A DNA stretch of 64,000 nucleotides from Streptomyces sp. NBC_00683 (GCF_036226745.1 NZ_CP109013.1:2046001-2110000), one strand, 5' to 3'; counted from the stretch's first letter, positions 46,115-57,385 are shown. Numbers and translations are program-made. Notes: generated by a model not told the origin, from the sequence alone.

Positions 46115-46969
46115 ATGGCGACCACCACCCAGATCCCCGCCGCCCCGGCTCCCGCCATCCACCGGCCCAAGCGCCGCTGGGGTGCGACCGTGTTCGGCGT
46201 CGTCATCCTCGCCGTCATGCTGTTCCCGCTGTACTGGATGGTCAACACCGCCCTCCAGCCGGACGCGAGCCTGGTCGACGTGGCCCCGGTGCCCACGGGC
46301 ATCGACTTCTCCGGCTTCACCTCGGCCATCACCGACCAGGGCACGAACCTGCTGACGTCGCTGGCCGTCGCGCTCGGCGCCGTGGCCATCTGCCTGGCGA
46401 TCTCGGCGCCCGCCGCCTACGGGCTGGCGCAGTTCAAGCTGCGCGGCAGCAGGACGATCGTCTTCGGCACGCTCATCACCCAGATGGTGCCGGGCATCGT
46501 CATCGCCAACGCCCTGTACAGCGCGTACGTGGACCTCGGCCTGGTCAACTCCTACTTCGGCCTGATGCTGGCGGACGCCTCGCTGGGCATCCCGTTCGCG
46601 ATCGTGCTGATGCGCTCGTTCATGGTGTCCATCCCGCGCGAGGTCGTCGAGGCCGCCGAGGTCGACGGCGCGGGACGCGTCCGCACGTTCATCCAGGTCG
46701 TCCTGCCCATGAGCCGCAACTCCCTGATCACGGCGGGGCTGTTCTCGTTCCTGTACGCGTGGAGCGACTTCATGTTCGCGCTCACGCTGAACACGACGGA
46801 CGACGTCAAGCCGATCACGCTCGGCATCTACCAGTACATCGGGGCCCACGTCGGCGACTGGGGTTCGGTCATGGCCGCGTCCGTGCTCTCCGCGGTGCCC
46901 GCTGCGGTCCTCCTCGTCCTGTCCCAGAAGTACATCGCCGCCGGGATCACCGGCGGCTCCGTCAAGTAA
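46115..46969 (+). CDS. Sugar ABC transporter permease (MalG type)
   Basis: 284-residue permease with six predicted helices and the coupling loop EVVEAAEVDGAGRVRTFIQVVLPMSR. ATG at 46115 follows the previous stop by 5 bases and has AGGGGAAG upstream; the longer open frame lies inside the previous gene. The transporter pair directly precedes the beta-glucosidase gene. Confidence 0.9.
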   Translation: MATTTQIPAAPAPAIHRPKRRWGATVFGVVILAVMLFPLYWMVNTALQPDASLVDVAPVPTGIDFSGFTSAITDQGTNLLTSLAVALGAVAICLAISAPAAYGLAQFKLRGSRTIVFGTLITQMVPGIVIANALYSAYVDLGLVNSYFGLMLADASLGIPFAIVLMRSFMVSIPREVVEAAEVDGAGRVRTFIQVVLPMSRNSLITAGLFSFLYAWSDFMFALTLNTTDDVKPITLGIYQYIGAHVGDWGSVMAASVLSAVPAAVLLVLSQKYIAAGITGGSVK

Positions 46970-46977
46970 GGGTTCCC

Positions 46978-48357
46978 ATGAGTGACTTCCCGGTCTTCCC
47001 GCCCGGCTTCGTCTTCGGCGCGGCCACGGCCTCGTACCAGATCGAGGGCGCCGTGGAGGAAGACGGCCGCGGCCCGTCCATCTGGGACACCTACAGCCAC
47101 ACGCCCGGCCGGACCGACGGCGGCGACACGGGTGACGTCGCCTGCGACCACTACCACCGCTACCCGCAGGACGTGGCGCTGCTGCGCGAGCTGGGCGTGG
47201 ACTCGTACCGCTTCTCGATCGCCTGGTCCCGCATCCAGGCCGAGGGCAGCGGGGCGGTCAACCCCAAGGGGCTGGACTTCTACTCCCGGCTCGTCGACTC
47301 GCTCCTGGAGGCGGGCATCGAGCCGGCCGCCACCCTGTACCACTGGGACCTGCCGCAGGCCCTGGAGGACCGGGGCGGCTGGCGGGTACGGGAGACGGCG
47401 GAGCGCTTCGGCGAGTACACCGCGATCATGGCCGAGCACCTGGGCGACCGGGTGCCGCGCTGGATCACCCTCAACGAGCCGTGGTGCAGCGCGTTCCTCG
47501 GCTACTCCGTGGGCCGGCACGCGCCGGGCGCGCAGGAGGGGCGCGGGGCACTGGCCGCCGCGCACCACCTGCTGGTCGGCCACGGCCACGCGATGAACGC
47601 GCTGCGTGCGGCGGGGGTCCGCGAGGCGGGCATCACCCTCAACCTGGACCGCAATGTCCCGGCCACCGAGTCGGACGCCGACCTCGCCGCCGTCGTGCGC
47701 GCCGACACCCAGCACAACCTGGTGTGGACGGAACCGCTCCTCGCGGGCCGCTACCCGGCCACCGAGGAGGAGACCTGGGGTGAGCTGATCACCGGGCAGG
47801 ACTTCCGCCGCGAGGGCGACCTGGAGCTGATCTCCCAGCCGATGGACTTCCTGGGCATCAACTACTACCGGCCGATCGTGATCGCCGCCGCCCCGCACCG
47901 CGAGCCGGACCCGGCGCTGCGCGTCGCCACGGACAACCGGTACGCGGAGGGGAGCTACCCGGACGTCCGCAGGACGGCGATGAACTGGCCGGTCGTCCCG
48001 CAGTCCTTCACCGATCTGCTGACCGTCCTGAAGCAGACGTACGGTAACGCCCTGCCGCCGGTGCACATCACGGAGAACGGCTCGGCGGAGTTCGACAGCG
48101 TCGAGGCGGACGGTTCCGTCCACGACACGGACCGGGTGGAGTACCTGCGCGACCACCTGACGGCGCTGCGGGCGGCCATGGACGCCGGTGTCGACGTACA
48201 GGGCTACTACGTCTGGTCGTTGCTGGACAACTTCGAGTGGGCGCTGGGCTATGCGAAGCGGTTCGGGATCATCCGGGTCGACTACGACACCCTGGAGCGC
48301 ACGCCCAAGGACAGCTACCGCTGGTACCAGCAGCTGATCGCGGCGCACAAGGCCTGA
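46978..48357 (+). CDS. bglC: GH1 beta-glucosidase
   Basis: 459-residue cytosolic GH1 glycosidase hydrolysing imported beta-glucosides such as cellobiose to glucose. The acid/base is Glu167 in ITLNEPWC and the nucleophile is Glu366 in HITENGSAEF; the N-terminal FPPGFVFGAATASYQIEGA and the C-terminal WSLLDNFEWALGY are canonical. It is the last gene of the operon, 8 bases after the permease stop with AAGGG as ribosome binding site. The gene order binding protein-permease-permease-GH1 copies cebEFG-bglC, and the upstream operator fits, although cebR itself is not present. Confidence 0.94.
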   Translation: MSDFPVFPPGFVFGAATASYQIEGAVEEDGRGPSIWDTYSHTPGRTDGGDTGDVACDHYHRYPQDVALLRELGVDSYRFSIAWSRIQAEGSGAVNPKGLDFYSRLVDSLLEAGIEPAATLYHWDLPQALEDRGGWRVRETAERFGEYTAIMAEHLGDRVPRWITLNEPWCSAFLGYSVGRHAPGAQEGRGALAAAHHLLVGHGHAMNALRAAGVREAGITLNLDRNVPATESDADLAAVVRADTQHNLVWTEPLLAGRYPATEEETWGELITGQDFRREGDLELISQPMDFLGINYYRPIVIAAAPHREPDPALRVATDNRYAEGSYPDVRRTAMNWPVVPQSFTDLLTVLKQTYGNALPPVHITENGSAEFDSVEADGSVHDTDRVEYLRDHLTALRAAMDAGVDVQGYYVWSLLDNFEWALGYAKRFGIIRVDYDTLERTPKDSYRWYQQLIAAHKA

Positions 48358-48370
48358 TCACCACATCGCA

Positions 48371-48410
48371 CCGGGGGCGTACGCGCGCAGGACAGCGCGT
48401 ACGCCCCCGG
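48371..48410 (+). terminator. Terminator of the beta-glucoside operon
   Basis: A perfect 16-bp stem (48371-48386 with 48395-48410) with an 8-base loop lies 14 bases past the GH1 stop, between convergent genes. Confidence 0.85.
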
Positions 48411-48450
48411 TCGTGTGTGCGTGGCGCACCCCCGGCGCACCCGCGTGGCG

Positions 48451-49851
48451 TCAGTCCCGGCCCACGTCCGAGGACACCGCGTCCCGCAGGTTCACGATCG
48501 CGTCGGCCGGCAGGAGGTGGCCCTCCCGTACCGCACGGGCGTCGGCCGCCGCGACCCGGGCCGCGTAGCCGGCGTGCGTGGGATACATCCGGTTCAGCTG
48601 TTCCCCGGTGAACGGCACGTGGGTCCCGAACAACACGCAGAACGTCTCTCCCGTGTTGTCCCCGGTGTTCAGGGCGGTGGGAACCCCGACCTGCGAGAGC
48701 CTGATACCGCCCCGGGCCAGTCCGAGGGCGTCCCGCGCCTTGGTGCCGTCGGGGGCGAACTCCAGGGGAGGCGCGGCTGGCGGGAGCACACCGTGTTCGA
48801 CCCAGCGCTCCAGGTGCGTGTAGGCAGCGGCGATCACGTGGTGCAGCGGCACCTCGCTGTACGGCGGCCGGGCGCAGGAGAACGTCGGCGCCGCACCCAG
48901 GTCACGGGTGAGCAGCGGCTCGCGGTAGGCCTGCCCGTACCGGCCGGAGTGCGCGGCCCCGGACACCTCCCAGCGTCGGTAGCCGTTGTCGTCGTCCCGC
49001 CGGAGGGGGGTGCGTACGTCGGTCTCCGACAGCACGTGGAACACCGGCTCGCCGCCCTTGCGGGTGGGTGCGGAGCCGACGACGAAGCCGTAACCGTCGA
49101 ACACCGGCTCTGTCCGGGGCAGCACCCGGTCGTAGTAGACCGTCATGCGGCCCGCCGACTGCGACGCCCCGATGCCCAGCAGCGTGCGCGCCCGGAGCGG
49201 GCCGAGCACCTTGCCGGTCCCCGCGCGCAGCGCCGCGGCCGCCTGGGCGTACACGTCGTACGACATCTCGTCGGCCGTGAAGCGCCCCTGCCCCGTCACG
49301 TCGAGGTGTCCGTAGCGGGCGGGGCTCCATCCGCGTAGTTGGTCGACGCCGACGCGCTGGGCCGACACGCCGACCCAGGCGTATCCGGCGCGGGTGATCT
49401 GGTCGGGCGCCCACAGGGCGTCCAGGTCGTAGCCGGCGCTGACGTTCTGCCACTCCGTCAGCACCGTGCCGTTGAACCGCGCCGGGTTGCCCGGCCGCCG
49501 CACGACGATGCGGGTCGTGTACGGCACGTCGTCCGCGACCTTTTCCCCTTCGGGGCTGTAGGCGTCCGCCCGCCCCGACAGGTAGAACTCCTCCTCGACG
49601 TAACCGGCCCCGGCGAGACCGGGCGCCGAGAGCCAGGGATAGGTGCCGTCCACGTCGTCCGCCTTCGGGTCCCCGGGGACGGAGCCGGCGACCGGTCCGC
49701 TCACGCGCGGTTCCGCCGTGCCGGCGCGGTGGGCCGCAGGGTCCGCCGCCTCGGTGGGGAGGGCCGTCGCCGTCGCACCCGTGCCCAGAAGGACGGTGGC
49801 CAGGGAGACCACCACCAGCCGTAGGGTTGTGCGCCACTTGGTCAAGAGCAC
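48451..49851 (-). CDS. Secreted alpha/beta-hydrolase domain protein
   Basis: 466-residue protein with an N-terminal signal peptide (basic KWRTTLR followed by LVVVSLATVLLGTGATATALP) and a large domain of the uncharacterised alpha/beta hydrolase type common in actinobacteria. The probable nucleophile is the serine in LLGIGASQSAGRM, a variant of GXSXG; HVPFTGEQLNRMYPTHAGY near the end may hold the catalytic histidine. GTG at 49851 sits close to AGAGG; TTG at 49845 would have better spacing. Substrate is unknown; an ester- or lactone-cleaving secreted enzyme is plausible. Confidence 0.72.
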   Translation of the reverse strand: MLLTKWRTTLRLVVVSLATVLLGTGATATALPTEAADPAAHRAGTAEPRVSGPVAGSVPGDPKADDVDGTYPWLSAPGLAGAGYVEEEFYLSGRADAYSPEGEKVADDVPYTTRIVVRRPGNPARFNGTVLTEWQNVSAGYDLDALWAPDQITRAGYAWVGVSAQRVGVDQLRGWSPARYGHLDVTGQGRFTADEMSYDVYAQAAAALRAGTGKVLGPLRARTLLGIGASQSAGRMTVYYDRVLPRTEPVFDGYGFVVGSAPTRKGGEPVFHVLSETDVRTPLRRDDDNGYRRWEVSGAAHSGRYGQAYREPLLTRDLGAAPTFSCARPPYSEVPLHHVIAAAYTHLERWVEHGVLPPAAPPLEFAPDGTKARDALGLARGGIRLSQVGVPTALNTGDNTGETFCVLFGTHVPFTGEQLNRMYPTHAGYAARVAAADARAVREGHLLPADAIVNLRDAVSSDVGRD

Positions 49852-49993
49852 GCCTCTCTGCTGCCGGCGGGTCGTCCGCCCGCCCTCCCCCACGACGGTG
49901 CCGGGGGACCCGCGAGCGCGCACCGGCGAAACCACCGGCCTCGTGAACCGGCGCGGGTGACCTACGCGGCCGGACCGGTCCCGCGATCACGGG

Positions 49994-51223
49994 TCAACGC
50001 GCCGCGTACGCGCCCGGGTTCGCCATGACGTCGTGCACCACTCGGGCGGCCGCGCCCCGTGCCGCGTCGCCGGAGACCGAGGAGGCCCGCAGCCGGCTGC
50101 CGTTCTCGTGCCAACGGCCCGACACCACCCGCGCGGTGAGCTGGGCGTCCGCCGACTCCTCCAGCCAGGGCATCAGGTTCCGGTAGATCCCGCCCAGGAC
50201 GACCGCCTCCGGGTCGAAGAGGTTCACCGCACCGGCCAGCACCACGCCCATCCGGTCCCCCGCCGTCCGCAGCGCCTGAACGGCCCGCGCCTCCCCGGCC
50301 GCGGCCCGCTGCTCCAGCTCGCCGATCCCCCGGATCCCCGTGTCCGGGTCGATCCCGGCCGCCTCCAGCAGCGCTGCCCGGCCCGCGTACTGCTCCAGGC
50401 AGCCGCGCGCCCCGCACCGGCAGAGCGGGCCCTGCGGATCGACGACCATGTGCCCGATCTCCCCCGCGAACCCGTGGGCGCCGCGCAGCATTTCGCCGTT
50501 GAGCACGAGGGCTCCGCCGACTCCGATCTCACCGGTGAGATAGAGGAAGGTGCGTACGCCGCCGAGCCCGCCGAACCAGAGCTCGGCCAGGGCCGCGAGA
50601 TTGGCCTCGTTGTCGGATCCGACGGCCAGGGCCCGCCCGGCGGGGCGCAGCGTGCTGAGTGCCTGTCCGAAGATGCCCTCGGCCGCGACCCTGTTCCAGC
50701 CGAGGTTGGGTGCCTGGCGGACCACGCCTCCGGAGACCAGGCCGGGCAGGGCCAGTTCGACGCCGACGACGCGCAGTTCCTGCTCGCGGGTGGAGCCGAT
50801 GACCCGGTTGGTGAGCCTGGCCGCGTGGGCCAGCACGTCTGCGGCGGGGACGCCCCGGTGGTCGGTGTGCTCGGTGACGCGGACCCGGTCGGTGCCGGTG
50901 AGGTCGACGGCGCACACCGACACGTAGTCGATGTTGATCTCCACGCCGAGCCCCGCAGGACCGGTCCGGGACAGCTTCAGTACGGTGCCGGGGCGCCCGG
51001 CCGCCCCGCTGGAGGTCTTGCCGGACTCGCTGAGGCAGTCCAGGGCGAGCAGTTCCTCGACGAGCGAGGAGACGGCGGCCCTGGTGAGCCCGACGAGACT
51101 CGCGACCCTGGCCCGGGTGACCTCGCCCTCGTCGCGCACGGTCCGCAGGACCAGGCTCAGGTTGTGCCGCCGCACGGACTCGTGTCCGGCCTTGGCCGCA
51201 GGCGAGGTGAGGTGGTTCTTCAT
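49994..51223 (-). CDS. ROK family transcriptional regulator (second)
   Basis: 409-residue repressor with an N-terminal winged helix (about 20-65, TRARVASLVGLTRAAVSSLVEELLALDCL) and a ROK domain with GVEINIDYVSVCAVDLTG, DNEANLAALAELWFGG and the zinc motif CRCGARGCLEQYAGR. It is only 13 bases downstream of the TetR gene on the same strand and may be co-transcribed with it. Nearby sugar genes are the beta-glucoside operon (convergent) and the hydrolase, so its target is uncertain. No clear palindrome was seen next to its start. Confidence 0.88.
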   Translation of the reverse strand: MKNHLTSPAAKAGHESVRRHNLSLVLRTVRDEGEVTRARVASLVGLTRAAVSSLVEELLALDCLSESGKTSSGAAGRPGTVLKLSRTGPAGLGVEINIDYVSVCAVDLTGTDRVRVTEHTDHRGVPAADVLAHAARLTNRVIGSTREQELRVVGVELALPGLVSGGVVRQAPNLGWNRVAAEGIFGQALSTLRPAGRALAVGSDNEANLAALAELWFGGLGGVRTFLYLTGEIGVGGALVLNGEMLRGAHGFAGEIGHMVVDPQGPLCRCGARGCLEQYAGRAALLEAAGIDPDTGIRGIGELEQRAAAGEARAVQALRTAGDRMGVVLAGAVNLFDPEAVVLGGIYRNLMPWLEESADAQLTARVVSGRWHENGSRLRASSVSGDAARGAAARVVHDVMANPGAYAAR

Positions 51224-51236
51224 CAGGGCTTCGAGC

Positions 51237-51797
51237 CTAGCTTCCGGCCTGGTCCAGCAGGAGTTCCGCCATCCCTCGGGCGGCGAGTGCGGGGTGGGCG
51301 TCGGGGCGGGTGACGGCGTGGGCCAGGGTGCCGTCGACCAGGACCAGGAGCTGGTCCGCGCCGAGGTCCGGGGCAGGGTGACCGTGGCCGGTGAGCTCCG
51401 TGGTGAACAGGTCGTGGAGGCCGTCCTTGAAGGCGCGCACCTCCGCGTGGGCCGGGTGGGCCGGGTCGGTCAGGGCCAGATCGGCCGAGGTGTAGCGGCA
51501 TCCTCGGAACGCGGGGCGCTGGGTGATCGCCTCCAGCTCGTCGAAGACCGCCAGGATCCGGTGCCGTGAGTCCTCACCCGCGTCGTCCATGACCTGGCGG
51601 TAGCGGGCGTCGCCGGGGTGGCTGCGCAGGAGTTCGGCGATCAGGCCGTCCTTGCCGCCGAAGTGCTGGTAGAGGGATCGCCGGGCCACTCCGGCCTGTT
51701 TGAGGATCGCGTCCACCCCGACGTGGACCCCGTGGGTGTAGGTGAGGTCTCGGGCTGCGTCCAGCAGCCGTTCGCGGGGGCCCGGTCTCGTCGTCAT
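51237..51797 (-). CDS. TetR-family transcriptional repressor
   Basis: 186-residue regulator. Residues about 8-55 form the TetR helix-turn-helix (RERLLDAARDLTYTHGVHVGVDAILKQAGVARRSLYQHFGGKDGLIAELL), and the rest is a variable ligand-binding domain. ATG at 51797 is preferred over an upstream start that would cover the operators. It diverges from an MFS exporter gene, with two matching 16-bp operator sites between them, the standard arrangement for a drug-responsive efflux module. Confidence 0.9.
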   Translation of the reverse strand: MTTRPGPRERLLDAARDLTYTHGVHVGVDAILKQAGVARRSLYQHFGGKDGLIAELLRSHPGDARYRQVMDDAGEDSRHRILAVFDELEAITQRPAFRGCRYTSADLALTDPAHPAHAEVRAFKDGLHDLFTTELTGHGHPAPDLGADQLLVLVDGTLAHAVTRPDAHPALAARGMAELLLDQAGS

Positions 51798-51818
51798 GAG
51801 CCCGATTCTGACACGGGC

Positions 51819-51874
51819 TTGACGGTAGAACAACCGGTCTATCTACTATGACCACACGTAGACCGACCGTTCTA
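51819..51874. promoter_or_regulatory. Paired TetR operators in the tetR/MFS promoter
   Basis: Two related 16-bp imperfect palindromes are present: TAGAACAACCGGTCTA at 51826-51841 and TAGACCGACCGTTCTA at 51859-51874, in opposite orientation and 33 bp apart centre to centre (about three helical turns). TTGACG at 51819-51824 is a likely -35 for the MFS gene, and TACTAT at 51844-51849 is a possible -10, so the first site would block the promoter. Confidence 0.75.
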
Positions 51875-51924
51875 TCTCCCGTCCTTTCCCTCTCTGTCCG
51901 TTCCACCTCATGTGGGGAGTGGCC

Positions 51925-53328
51925 ATGCCTCGTGCGGGCACCCTGCCGGCTGTACTGACCGGCTTGTTCGTCACCGTTCTCGACTTCTTCATCGTCAATG
52001 TGGCCGTCCCGACGGCCCAGCGTGACCTCCATGCCGATGCGGCGGCGGTCGAGTGGGTGGTGGCCGGGTACGCCCTCGCCTACGGGTCCATGCTCATCGT
52101 CGGCGGCCGGCTCGGCGACATCCATGGCCGCCGCCGCATGTTCTCGGTCGGCATGGTGTTCTTCACCCTTGCCTCGATCGCCTGCGGGCTGGCTCCGGGC
52201 CCCGGGGCCCTGGTCGCCGCGAGGATCGCACAAGGGGTGTCGGCCGCCCTGCTCGCGCCACAGGTGCTGGCCATCGTGCGCACCGTCTACACCGGGCACG
52301 AGCGGGCCCGGGCCATCAACGCCTATGCGCTGACCATGGGTTCCGCCGCCGTGTTCGGGCAGCTCATCGGTGGCGCACTCATTCACGCCGATGTGTTCGG
52401 GCTCGGCTGGCGCGCCTGCTTCCTGATCAATGTGCCGATCGGGATCGCCGTGCTGGCCGTCGCGCGGCGGGTGATCCCGGAAAGCCGCGCCACGGGCGCC
52501 GTGCGGCTCGACCTCCCCGGAGCCGCCCTCGTGAGCCTTTCCCTGGTGGCGCTCATGCTGCCGTTGATCGAAGGCCGCGAGCAGCGCTGGCCCCTGTGGA
52601 CCTGGGCGTCCTTCGCCGGGTCGGTGGCACTGGCCGGCGCCTACCGCGCACGACGGCACCGCGAATCGCCCTTGATCGACCTTGCCCTGTTACGTGAACG
52701 AGGCTTCACCGTCGGCCTGTTCACCTACACGGCGTTCACGATGGGGATGGCCGCGTACTTCCTGGTCCTCGCCCTGTACGCGCAGGAAGGGCGCGGTCTC
52801 GACGCCATGGAGGCCGGGCTCCTCTTCGTACCGATCGGTGCGGGCTATCTGGCGGCCTCGCTGTTGGCACCCCGGCTGATGCTTCGCCTGGGGCGCCAGG
52901 TGATCGCGGTCGGCGCCCTGGTCCGGGTGGCAGGTCTGGCCCTGCTGTTCGTCATGGTGGCTCAGGACGCCGCGATCGGATGGCTCGCGTCCGCGCTCCT
53001 CGTCGACGGAGTCGGAATGGGCCTGGCCCTTGCCCCGATCATGGCCACCGTTCTGGCCGGGATCCCCCCGCACCATGCGGGTGCCGCCTCCGGGGCCCTC
53101 AACACGGTGCAGCAGGTGGGCGGGGCGCTCGGGGTCGGTGTGATCGGGATCCTCTACTACGGCAGTCTCGCCGAGGGCTCGTCCACCGCCTTCCTGCACG
53201 GACTGACCTACCTGATCGCCGTGGCGCTGGTCCTCGCAGGGCTCGCACAGCTGCTCCCCCGGGCGGCCTCCGTCCCTTCCGCCTCTTCCCACGCTTCCGG
53301 CGCTTCCCGAGAAGGAGTTCAGTCATGA
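51925..53328 (+). CDS. MFS drug exporter, DHA2 (EmrB/QacA) type
   Basis: 467-residue transporter with about fourteen predicted helices. Motifs include VTVLDFFIVNVAVPTAQRDL in helix 1, GGRLGDIHGRRRMF (motif A) and GQLIGGALI (motif C), all typical of proton-coupled drug antiporters. ATG at 51925 is preferred over ATG 51910 because GGGGAG lies 5 bases upstream. It is probably repressed by the divergent TetR protein. Its stop overlaps the start of a small NTF2-like gene. The exported compound is unknown. Confidence 0.9.
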   Translation: MPRAGTLPAVLTGLFVTVLDFFIVNVAVPTAQRDLHADAAAVEWVVAGYALAYGSMLIVGGRLGDIHGRRRMFSVGMVFFTLASIACGLAPGPGALVAARIAQGVSAALLAPQVLAIVRTVYTGHERARAINAYALTMGSAAVFGQLIGGALIHADVFGLGWRACFLINVPIGIAVLAVARRVIPESRATGAVRLDLPGAALVSLSLVALMLPLIEGREQRWPLWTWASFAGSVALAGAYRARRHRESPLIDLALLRERGFTVGLFTYTAFTMGMAAYFLVLALYAQEGRGLDAMEAGLLFVPIGAGYLAASLLAPRLMLRLGRQVIAVGALVRVAGLALLFVMVAQDAAIGWLASALLVDGVGMGLALAPIMATVLAGIPPHHAGAASGALNTVQQVGGALGVGVIGILYYGSLAEGSSTAFLHGLTYLIAVALVLAGLAQLLPRAASVPSASSHASGASREGVQS

Positions 53329-53705
53329 ACGCGATCGACAGCAGAGACTTCAGCGAATTCGCGCGCCGCTACGTCGCCATGTGGAACGAGCCCGACGCGG
53401 CGTTGCGGCACGCCACCGTGGACGCGTTGTTCGCGTCCGGCGGTTCGCACTACACCCCGACCCGAGAGTTCCACGGACACCACGCGCTCCGGAGCCGGGT
53501 CACCGAAGGGTACGAGCAATGGGTCGAGCCAGGGACGCACGTGTTCCGGCTCGTTCCCGGCGCCGACGGGCACCACGGCACCGTCCGGTTCAACTGGGAG
53601 ATGGTGGAGACGGGTTCGGGCAGGACCGCCGCAGTGGGCTTCGACTTCGTCGTGCTCGACGAGGACGGCCTGATCATCAGTGATCACCAGTTCGTCGACC
53701 GGTGA
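53325..53705 (+). CDS. NTF2/SnoaL-like small protein
   Basis: 126-residue protein with an NTF2-like pattern: FARRYVAMWNEPDAALRHATVDALFA at the N-terminus and TVRFNWEMVETGSGRTAAVGFDFVVLDEDGLIISDHQFVD at the end. Such folds act as hydrolases, isomerases or binding proteins. AAGGAG at 53312-53317 precedes the ATG, which overlaps the exporter stop by ATGA. It may modify or bind the exported compound. Confidence 0.82.
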   Translation: MNAIDSRDFSEFARRYVAMWNEPDAALRHATVDALFASGGSHYTPTREFHGHHALRSRVTEGYEQWVEPGTHVFRLVPGADGHHGTVRFNWEMVETGSGRTAAVGFDFVVLDEDGLIISDHQFVDR

Positions 53706-53722
53706 GCGAAGGGCCGCATGAC

Positions 53723-53760
53723 AAGGGCCGCACCCCCGTTGCCGGGGATGCGGCCCTTTT
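53723..53760. terminator. Terminator between the MFS operon and acnA
   Basis: An imperfect stem (53724-53738 with 53743-53757, one mismatch) followed by TTTT at 53757-53760 lies between the convergent NTF2-like gene and acnA. It terminates the plus-strand operon and can also act on acnA. Confidence 0.75.
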
Positions 53761-53776
53761 CGTCCGTACGCCGACC

Positions 53777-56518
<2,742 letters not shown>

Positions 56519-56577
56519 TCAACCGCGCCGCGCCTCATGTGCGGCCGGCGCCGCCTACGGCCCCCACCATCCGCTAA

Positions 56578-56605
56578 GGTAAGGATTAGTTAGGTAACCC
56601 TTACC
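56578..56605. promoter_or_regulatory. Iron-box-like inverted repeat upstream of acnA
   Basis: GGTAAGG (56578-56584) and CCTTACC (56599-56605) are inverted repeats with a 14-base spacer that itself contains GTTAGGTAAC. The inner part matches the DtxR/DmdR consensus at only about 12 of 19 positions. It lies about 90 bp upstream of acnA, an iron-sulfur enzyme gene. Iron control is possible but weakly supported. Confidence 0.35.
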
Positions 56606-56633
56606 GGCGGCGACTGCGGTGCGCCTCGGCAGA

Positions 56634-56651
56634 TATCTCGATGTCGAGATA
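56634..56651. promoter_or_regulatory. 18-bp palindrome upstream of acnA
   Basis: TATCTCGATGTCGAGATA is perfectly symmetric apart from its two central bases and lies 143 bp upstream of the acnA GTG. It shares the ATCTC-N6-GAGAT layout with the palindrome directly before the HTH-MurA gene. Candidate regulators are a MarR-type protein such as TamR or the HTH-MurA fusion itself. Confidence 0.65.
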
Positions 56652-56969
56652 ACTCTAGTACATCGCCGCCGCGCGGTCATGCCCGGGCGCCCGTGTCCGG
56701 CGCCACTCCGCGACGGGGCGCGTCCACCGGTGAAGATCGAGCGATTCCGGCCGAAGGTGCGGCACAGGCACGGCGAGGGCGCAGCAAGGGTCGAACATCT
56801 CCTCGAAGCACGAGTGCGGGTACCCCGCGCTCGTCACCTGATGCACCGGGCATCCGCATCGCGGGGCCCGACCCGGCACGGCGAGCCGGCTCCCGACCGG
56901 AGCGCGCCACATTCCCACGCATGGACGGACGACTTCGGGACACCCGTACTCCTGACAGAGGAGGCGCAG

Positions 56970-57167
56970 ATGCCGCTCACATTCCGCAAGAGCTTCCGGA
57001 TCCTTCCGGGCGTCCGGCTGAACATCAACCGTCGTTCATGGTCCGTCACGACCGGCGGCCGGCACGGACCGAAGCGCACCACCAGCAGCACCGGCCGACG
57101 CACCACGTCGATGGACCTGCCGGGCCCCTTCGGCTGGCGGAAGACCACTACCCGCCGCCGCGGCTGA
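56970..57167 (+). CDS. DUF4236-like small basic protein
   Basis: 65-residue, strongly basic protein. Its N-terminus (LTFRKSFRILPGVRLNINRRSW) and the RTTSMDLPGPFGW segment resemble the DUF4236 family, in which FRKSF-LPGGVRLN and T-G-PGTG patterns recur. ATG at 56970 has a strong GAGGAGG at 56958-56964. It sits between acnA and the HTH-MurA gene, on the latter's strand, and does not overlap either. Function is unknown. Confidence 0.72.
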   Translation: MPLTFRKSFRILPGVRLNINRRSWSVTTGGRHGPKRTTSSTGRRTTSMDLPGPFGWRKTTTRRRG

Positions 57168-57358
57168 CCGCTCACCCGTTCGGCCGAGCCCCGCATGCCG
57201 GACCGCATGGCGCGAACGACCGTGTAGACGGGCGCCCGCCTGCGGTCCGGCACCGCCCGGCACGCCACCGGGCCCGACGGCGCACCGCCCGGAACCGCCC
57301 GGCGCGCCCGCCCGGCACCCGACATCCACTCCAACCCCACACCCCCCGCACGAGCTTC

Positions 57359-57374
57359 ATCTCATATGTGAGAT
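57359..57374 (+). promoter_or_regulatory. Palindrome before the HTH-MurA gene
   Basis: ATCTCA-TATG-TGAGAT at 57359-57374 lies 11 bases before the ATG of the HTH-MurA fusion. It shares ATCTC-N6-GAGAT with the acnA-upstream palindrome. Its place at the start codon suggests autoregulation by the encoded helix-turn-helix. Confidence 0.6.
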
Positions 57375-57385
57375 AGCGTGCAGCC

